Below are positions 6,635-9,986 of a stretch of 9,986 bases of DNA, piece by piece. The stretch covers positions 1-9,986 of the forward strand of contig JAEUSC010000397.1 in NCBI GenBank assembly GCA_016789035.1, in the 5' to 3' direction. Made by a program: the position numbers and the translations under genes. This DNA comes from Candidatus Omnitrophota bacterium. Its GTDB lineage: Bacteria > Omnitrophota > Gorgyraeia > Zapsychrales > Fredricksoniimonadaceae. Every line of letters starts with the position of its first letter. The stretch's first letter is position 1. The notes under the pieces were generated by a model. The model worked only from the letters and a program-made list of their open reading frames with translations. It made no database searches and had not been told where the DNA came from.

Positions 6635-6723
6635 TTTTTCCTCGAAAGATAAACTTTAGACTTGATTAGAAATCGCTGAAGAATTGTTTTAAGTATAGCT
6701 GCATTGTCTCTTTTTTCAATCAT
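6631..6723 (-). CDS. small ORF, 30 aa, first gene of the Hxs-type operon
   Basis: A 30-codon ORF (MIEKRDNAAILKTILQRF, then LIKSKVYLSRKK) preceded by a perfect AGGAGG six nucleotides before its ATG, the strongest ribosome-binding site of the operon. Its TGA overlaps the ATG of the HxsD-like gene (ATGA), an arrangement typical of translational coupling. The predicted peptide is basic with a short amphipathic helix (about 8-20). It could be a real small protein of the RiPP pathway, or a leader ORF whose translation sets hxsD expression. I do not recognise it. The signals around it are strong; a protein function is unknown. Confidence 0.62.
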   Translation of the reverse strand: MIEKRDNAAILKTILQRFLIKSKVYLSRKK

Positions 6724-6729
6724 TTTCTT

Positions 6730-6735
6730 CCTCCT
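6730..6735 (-). promoter_or_regulatory. consensus Shine-Dalgarno of the 30-codon ORF
   Basis: AGGAGG on the minus strand with a 6-nt spacer to the ATG at 6723. This optimal site is the main reason to accept such a short ORF as translated. Confidence 0.75.
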
Positions 6736-6838
6736 AAAAATGTCATAAGAGCGCTATCTAGCCAAGGAAACTACCCACTGGAAAACACCTAACCAACCGC
6801 TGTATCGGCACACAACTGGAATTCTTTTGTTAATTTAG

Positions 6839-6867
6839 TTGTCTGTTAATATTCCGTATTTTATAAT
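6839..6867 (+). promoter_or_regulatory. sigma-70-type promoter for the cysteine-rich pilin-like gene
   Basis: TTGTCT (6839-6844, 4 of 6) and TATAAT (6862-6867, perfect) are separated by exactly 17 bp. Transcription would begin near 6874, giving a leader of about 115 nt before the ATG at 6990. The -35 lies in one of the ACAACT-type motifs. Confidence 0.58.
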
Positions 6868-6888
6868 TACAGCAAGTTAGATTTTAAA
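6860..6888 (-). promoter_or_regulatory. candidate promoter for the Hxs-type operon
   Basis: On the minus strand TTTAAA (6888-6883, 4 of 6) and TATAAA (6865-6860, 5 of 6) are 17 bp apart. Start of transcription would be near 6853, about 130 nt before the 30-codon ORF. Its -10 shares bases with the rightward -10, so the two promoters would exclude each other sterically. The region is AT-rich and such matches arise by chance. Confidence 0.35.
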
Positions 6889-6989
6889 TCGCTTTGCTAA
6901 ATGAGAAAACGCGTGAGACAACTGAAATTCAAATTCGGTGATTTAGACAGTGTTTTTCTGAAATGTAAATACACTTGAAGAGTCTGTTC

Positions 6990-8846
6990 ATGTTCCTTCT
7001 AAGAAAACATCAGTTAAAAAGATACTCCCCGAGAACACTGTTTAGCTCTTGTGCACAATCCATGAACGAGCTGATTATTTTCGGTGTTTGCGCCGTTATT
7101 ATTCTGTTTGTCATTGGAACTCTCGTCCAAAATGCAATCGTAGCAAAATCCAAGAAAAAGAGTCTACAACCGGATCATTCCACTGTTGCGACGACCAAAA
7201 TTACACCATTAAGCACCTGTACATGTTCGCCACCCCAAGAAGCTAAAGGATGGCGTTGCGCTGTTTCTCCGTGCAAGGCCACAGAAAGACTTATCTCCAC
7301 AACCTGCGTGCCAACAGGTTGCGGCCCCTCCAAAGGGATCGAAGAACAAAAATGCGTGGAAGACTCCGAATGCTGCGACGAATACCGGGACACCGCCTAT
7401 TGCGGTACGGGCGCGGAGGCCCCCGATTGTCCGATTGGCACTCGCATCGTTCAGAAAGTCTGCGGAGAAGGCAAAACCACTTATGCCTGCCGCCAGGATT
7501 TTGAAGAGGTCAAAATAGACAGCTCGCCTTCCTGCCGGCCTCATTGCTTGGGTCAGTACTCCCCTAATGAAGCGGCCGCAAACGTCAATCCAAGCCTCCC
7601 TATCATCTGCCCGGGTGATGATACAGGATTACAATCCAGTAATGGTCCATGGGTACGCGACAAGAACGGTGTAGGTCTTCAAGGAAAAATAATAGGCACA
7701 GGAATTAACGTTTGCAGTCAAAATCCGTTACAAAAATGCGAGTCCTACTGTTTAAACGGTTATAAAGTTTCTGCCGACGGCACTCATTGCGAATCCATTT
7801 CTTGTCAGAAAGACCCTATTTTACTGAAACATTCCATCGTTGATTCCGAATTCTCCCCCGGCAGCACGCAAACCTATGATTACAGCCTTCCCAACAGTTG
7901 TCCTTTAACTGATGAATCCGCCTTCATACTTTTTAATATTACATTGGGAGAAGCAATCTTACATGTTTGGAATAATGAATCATCGCAATGGGACAAGCTT
8001 TCAACATCTGGGGATAATAACAACCTTTTTAAATCTTTGAGACTCTATCCCCTGTTAGCAGCGGATAAAAAATATTTTTCGGACAACCAAATCAAATGGA
8101 AAATCACCCAGGCAGATGGAGACAAAGACAGCTACTTTGCAAAAATCATCGCGCAGGAATGCGGCCATCCGGAAACAACAATATATAAAAACATCAGTGA
8201 TCCAAATGAATCATTACCCAATGACACAACAATCCAAAGAACATTTACAATTCCAGCCGAATGTGCCCCCTTTAATGAAAGTTCCCATATCACGGTCGAC
8301 ATTCAGCTGATCAACGCGAACTTACAAGTTTTCGATGTAAACAATAATCTATGGAGCGATGTGGCCACCTCCGGAAAAGACAATCAACTGTTTTTGTCTC
8401 TGAAGTATCATCCCCTGGGATTTGAAAACCGATATTTTAAGAATGATCAAATTTCCTGGAAGGTCACTGCAGCCGCCGGAAGTGGCAACAATTTCCAAGC
8501 GGGAATATCAGTCGCCGAATGTTACCAAAACATGTGCTCCGGAGTTCCCAAAGAAGGATGGGTAACCGCATTAGGAACGATCAATTCCTGCACCCCGCTC
8601 TGTGCGTCTATTGGGCTTAAGCCTGGTGTCTCCCCCGAAGGAATGTCGTGCGCTTCCGGAAAAAACCGCCCCATGTCAGGGACAGGATCCATCAGCTATT
8701 TTCATGGCTGTGCTATCGGATTGAACTGCAACGGAAACTTGGTTGGCCCTACTCAAACGCACCTCACGCAAGGCAATTGTTATCGCGCCGGCCAGAACGA
8801 AGAAGACCAAGAAACCGACATTGCCGTAGCATGCTACTGCCAGTAA
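6990..8846 (+). CDS. membrane-anchored cysteine-rich pilin-like protein with tandem repeat domains
   Basis: A 618-residue protein with a single N-terminal hydrophobic segment (about 26-46, NELIIFGVCAVIILFVIGTL) after a basic leader. The junction CA|QSMNEL would place Glu at +5 of a mature chain, as in type IV pilins, so a prepilin-peptidase substrate is possible; a plain signal anchor is the alternative. Next comes a Cys-rich region (about 77-272), then two related domains at about 289-391 and 409-511 (offset 120), each with one Cys near the start and one at the end (304/391, 425/511) and shared blocks TSGdN..LF.SL..[YH]PL and YF..[ND]QI.WK. A Cys-rich C-terminus (516-617) contains PLCASIGLKPGVSPEGMSC. 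There are 36 Cys in all. ATG 6990 with a weak GAAGAG is preferred to TTG 6975. It is transcribed divergently from the RiPP-type operon. Function unknown, probably surface or periplasmic. Confidence 0.82.
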   Translation: MFLLRKHQLKRYSPRTLFSSCAQSMNELIIFGVCAVIILFVIGTLVQNAIVAKSKKKSLQPDHSTVATTKITPLSTCTCSPPQEAKGWRCAVSPCKATERLISTTCVPTGCGPSKGIEEQKCVEDSECCDEYRDTAYCGTGAEAPDCPIGTRIVQKVCGEGKTTYACRQDFEEVKIDSSPSCRPHCLGQYSPNEAAANVNPSLPIICPGDDTGLQSSNGPWVRDKNGVGLQGKIIGTGINVCSQNPLQKCESYCLNGYKVSADGTHCESISCQKDPILLKHSIVDSEFSPGSTQTYDYSLPNSCPLTDESAFILFNITLGEAILHVWNNESSQWDKLSTSGDNNNLFKSLRLYPLLAADKKYFSDNQIKWKITQADGDKDSYFAKIIAQECGHPETTIYKNISDPNESLPNDTTIQRTFTIPAECAPFNESSHITVDIQLINANLQVFDVNNNLWSDVATSGKDNQLFLSLKYHPLGFENRYFKNDQISWKVTAAAGSGNNFQAGISVAECYQNMCSGVPKEGWVTALGTINSCTPLCASIGLKPGVSPEGMSCASGKNRPMSGTGSISYFHGCAIGLNCNGNLVGPTQTHLTQGNCYRAGQNEEDQETDIAVACYCQ

Positions 8847-8899
8847 AGCATTAATACCAGAAAAAGGATTAAGTTCTATCCCGGAAGGAAGTGTATTTA

Positions 8900-8925
8900 G
8901 GCTTAAACTTTCACATCTTTAAGCC
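8900..8925. terminator. inverted repeat between convergent genes, possible weak terminator
   Basis: GGCTTAAA and TTTAAGCC form a perfect 8-bp stem around a 10-nt loop, at the convergent ends of the pilin-like gene and the epimerase gene. It overlaps the last codons and stop of the epimerase gene. Neither side has a proper T-run, so it would be a poor intrinsic terminator; position is the main argument. Confidence 0.3.
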
Positions 8926-9874
8926 AATGGGTGTTTTGCTGATACCATTCGACGGTGCGGCGAATTCCTTCTTGAACATCGATTGTAGGCTGCCATCCTA
9001 AAACATTTCTTGCCTTGGAAATATCTGCCCACGTAGCCTTCATGTCGGCTTTGGGAAATACTAATTTCTTTCGACGCGCTTTCTTCCCCATTGCTTTTTC
9101 AATCAGACGGATCGTTTCGTTTAATGTATAGGGCTTAGCACCACCGCCAAGATTAATAACCTCAAATCCCACCTTCTTTAACGCCTTAAACGTTCCGTCA
9201 ACGATGTCATCGATGTAAGTAAAATCCCTGGCCTGCAAACCATCGCCATAAATATCCAGAGGGACGCCCTCATCAATCCATTTGATAAAACGAAACACGC
9301 TCATGTCCGGACGCCCAGCGGGACCGTAAACCGTAAAATACCTCAAAATCGAAATATCAATTCCATAATGGTAGTGATATGTGTAACAGGTCATTTCAGC
9401 AGCTTTCTTGCTGGCCGCATATGGCGAAATGGGTGTATTGACCGGCAGGTCTTCTTTAAACGGCATTTTCTGCCCGGCATACAAGGACGAAGTCGAGGCC
9501 AGTACAAATTTCTTGATTCTGTTTTTCTGACACAGTTCCAATAAATTTAACGTGCCGAGTGCATTAGTTGAGAAATAAACATGCGGATCAATCAGGCTGT
9601 AGCGCACGCCCGCGCGGGCGGCAAGATTGATAACGGCATCATATTTAAAACGCTTGAATAAACGAGCAAGTGCATCTCTATGCTCTATATCCACTGGATA
9701 AAACTCAAAGCCTCGATGCTCTTTCAATTGGGCCAAACGATATTTTTTAACGGCAACATCATAATAAGCGTTCAGGTTATCAACACCTGTCACCTTGTAA
9801 CCATGAGCCAAAAGCACCTGGGCCATTCTTGCACCAATAAAACCGGCGGCGCCGGCTAAAAAAACATACTTCAT
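8903..9874 (-). CDS. NAD-dependent sugar epimerase, UDP-glucuronate 4-epimerase type
   Basis: A 323-residue extended short-chain dehydrogenase/reductase of normal family length. Visible: the NAD-binding GAAGFIG (8-14), the VDNLNAYYDVAVKKYRLAQL block (31-50) typical of UDP-glucuronate 4-epimerases, NLAARAGVRYS (83-93), the catalytic Ser/Thr region STSS (127-130), YxxxK as Y152 and K156 in SPYAASKKAAE, RYFTVYGPAGRPDM (178-191) and the late GDGLQARDFTYIDDI (210-224). The reaction would be interconversion of UDP-glucuronate and UDP-galacturonate in the cytoplasm, for surface polysaccharide. A related UDP-sugar epimerase specificity is possible. The ATG at 9874, preceded by AGGGG, is chosen because the Rossmann strand starts directly there; the frame extends upstream to 9916 without conserved sequence. 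It converges on the pilin-like gene. Confidence 0.92.
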   Translation of the reverse strand: MKYVFLAGAAGFIGARMAQVLLAHGYKVTGVDNLNAYYDVAVKKYRLAQLKEHRGFEFYPVDIEHRDALARLFKRFKYDAVINLAARAGVRYSLIDPHVYFSTNALGTLNLLELCQKNRIKKFVLASTSSLYAGQKMPFKEDLPVNTPISPYAASKKAAEMTCYTYHYHYGIDISILRYFTVYGPAGRPDMSVFRFIKWIDEGVPLDIYGDGLQARDFTYIDDIVDGTFKALKKVGFEVINLGGGAKPYTLNETIRLIEKAMGKKARRKKLVFPKADMKATWADISKARNVLGWQPTIDVQEGIRRTVEWYQQNTHWLKDVKV

Positions 9875-9934
9875 AAAGACCCCTACTACTATATTTTCAA
9901 CAGATCCATCTAACACCCCGGCATATCAAAATTG

Positions 9935-9961
9935 TTGACCCGGCATTTTATGGGTTATACT
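9935..9961 (+). promoter_or_regulatory. candidate rightward promoter at the window edge
   Basis: TTGACC (9935-9940, 5 of 6) and TATACT (9956-9961, 5 of 6) are 15 bp apart, slightly short of the ideal. It would serve a gene to the right of the window, divergent from the epimerase. No start codon can be judged in the few bases left. Confidence 0.3.
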
Positions 9962-9986
9962 ATGTTTACTGATTTTTAAAAACCAG

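Larger units (their letters stand above)
6812..6930. repeat. three ACAACT motifs in the divergent promoter region (possible operators)
   Basis: ACAACTGGAATTC (6812-6824) and ACAACTGAAATTC (6918-6930) are 12-of-13 direct repeats. A third ACAACT in inverse orientation (6842-6837, within AGTTGTCT at 6837-6844) forms an 8-bp inverted repeat with AGACAACT at 6916-6923. The inverted copy covers the rightward -35 box. The arrangement would suit a regulator binding several sites, but chance AT-rich similarity cannot be excluded. Confidence 0.35.

Noticed and set aside
6720..6746. Eight-codon frame (MTFLGGRK) ending across the start of the 30-codon ORF
   Set aside because: No ribosome-binding site before it; its codons are simply the Shine-Dalgarno region of the next ORF.
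7209..7544. 111-residue open frame antisense to the pilin-like gene
   Set aside because: No start signals, low-complexity Ala/Gly/Phe composition, and it mirrors a clearly structured Cys-rich coding region on the other strand.
9875..9916. Upstream extension of the epimerase gene to an ATG at 9916
   Set aside because: The Rossmann-fold first strand starts directly at ATG 9874, which has an AGGGG ahead of it.
1..9986. CRISPR array, transposon ends, tRNA or rRNA genes
   Set aside because: No regularly spaced direct repeats, terminal inverted repeats with a transposase, cloverleaf or ribosomal RNA sequence was recognised on either strand.

Overview
This window looks like a bacterial chromosome segment of moderate GC from an uncultured Gram-negative, envelope-rich lineage. 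Secreted cysteine-rich proteins, a pilin-like anchored protein and nucleotide-sugar genes fit Omnitrophota-type genomes, but no marker gene is present and that placement is a guess. The standard code is used. No tRNA, rRNA, insertion sequence or CRISPR array was seen.

Layout. 1-737 (-): 3'-truncated GNAT-like acetyltransferase leaving the window. 738-908: divergent promoter region. 909-1931 (+): radical SAM protein with a SPASM-like C-terminus. 1917-6723 (-): a compact run of six genes, read from right to left: a 30-codon ORF, an HxsD-like protein, an HxsB-like radical SAM enzyme, an 89-residue putative precursor peptide, a secreted protein made of two 10-cysteine repeats, and a GT-B-type glycosyltransferase-like protein. 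6724-6989: divergent regulatory region. 6990-8846 (+): large membrane-anchored cysteine-rich pilin-like protein. 8903-9874 (-): NAD-dependent sugar epimerase of the UDP-glucuronate 4-epimerase type.

The main find is the left-pointing operon. HxsD plus HxsB define the His-Xaa-Ser RiPP type (ribosomally made, post-translationally modified peptides). Here the usual parts are altered. HxsC is absent from the operon. The precursor has four spaced His residues (HNN, HSP, HTN, HTS) in place of a dense His-Xaa-Ser array. The HxsB-like enzyme has lost every cysteine in its C-terminal auxiliary-cluster region. The operon continues into an exported 20-cysteine protein and a glycosyltransferase-like gene. 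The second radical SAM gene converges on the operon and overlaps its last gene by 15 bp.

How the genes may work together (inference): the HxsD/HxsB pair modifies the 89-residue peptide, and the secreted repeat protein and glycosyltransferase-like protein act later, in the envelope or on the peptide. The divergent pilin-like gene shares a regulatory region with the operon containing overlapping promoter-like elements and three ACAACT sites, so the two sides may be co-regulated.
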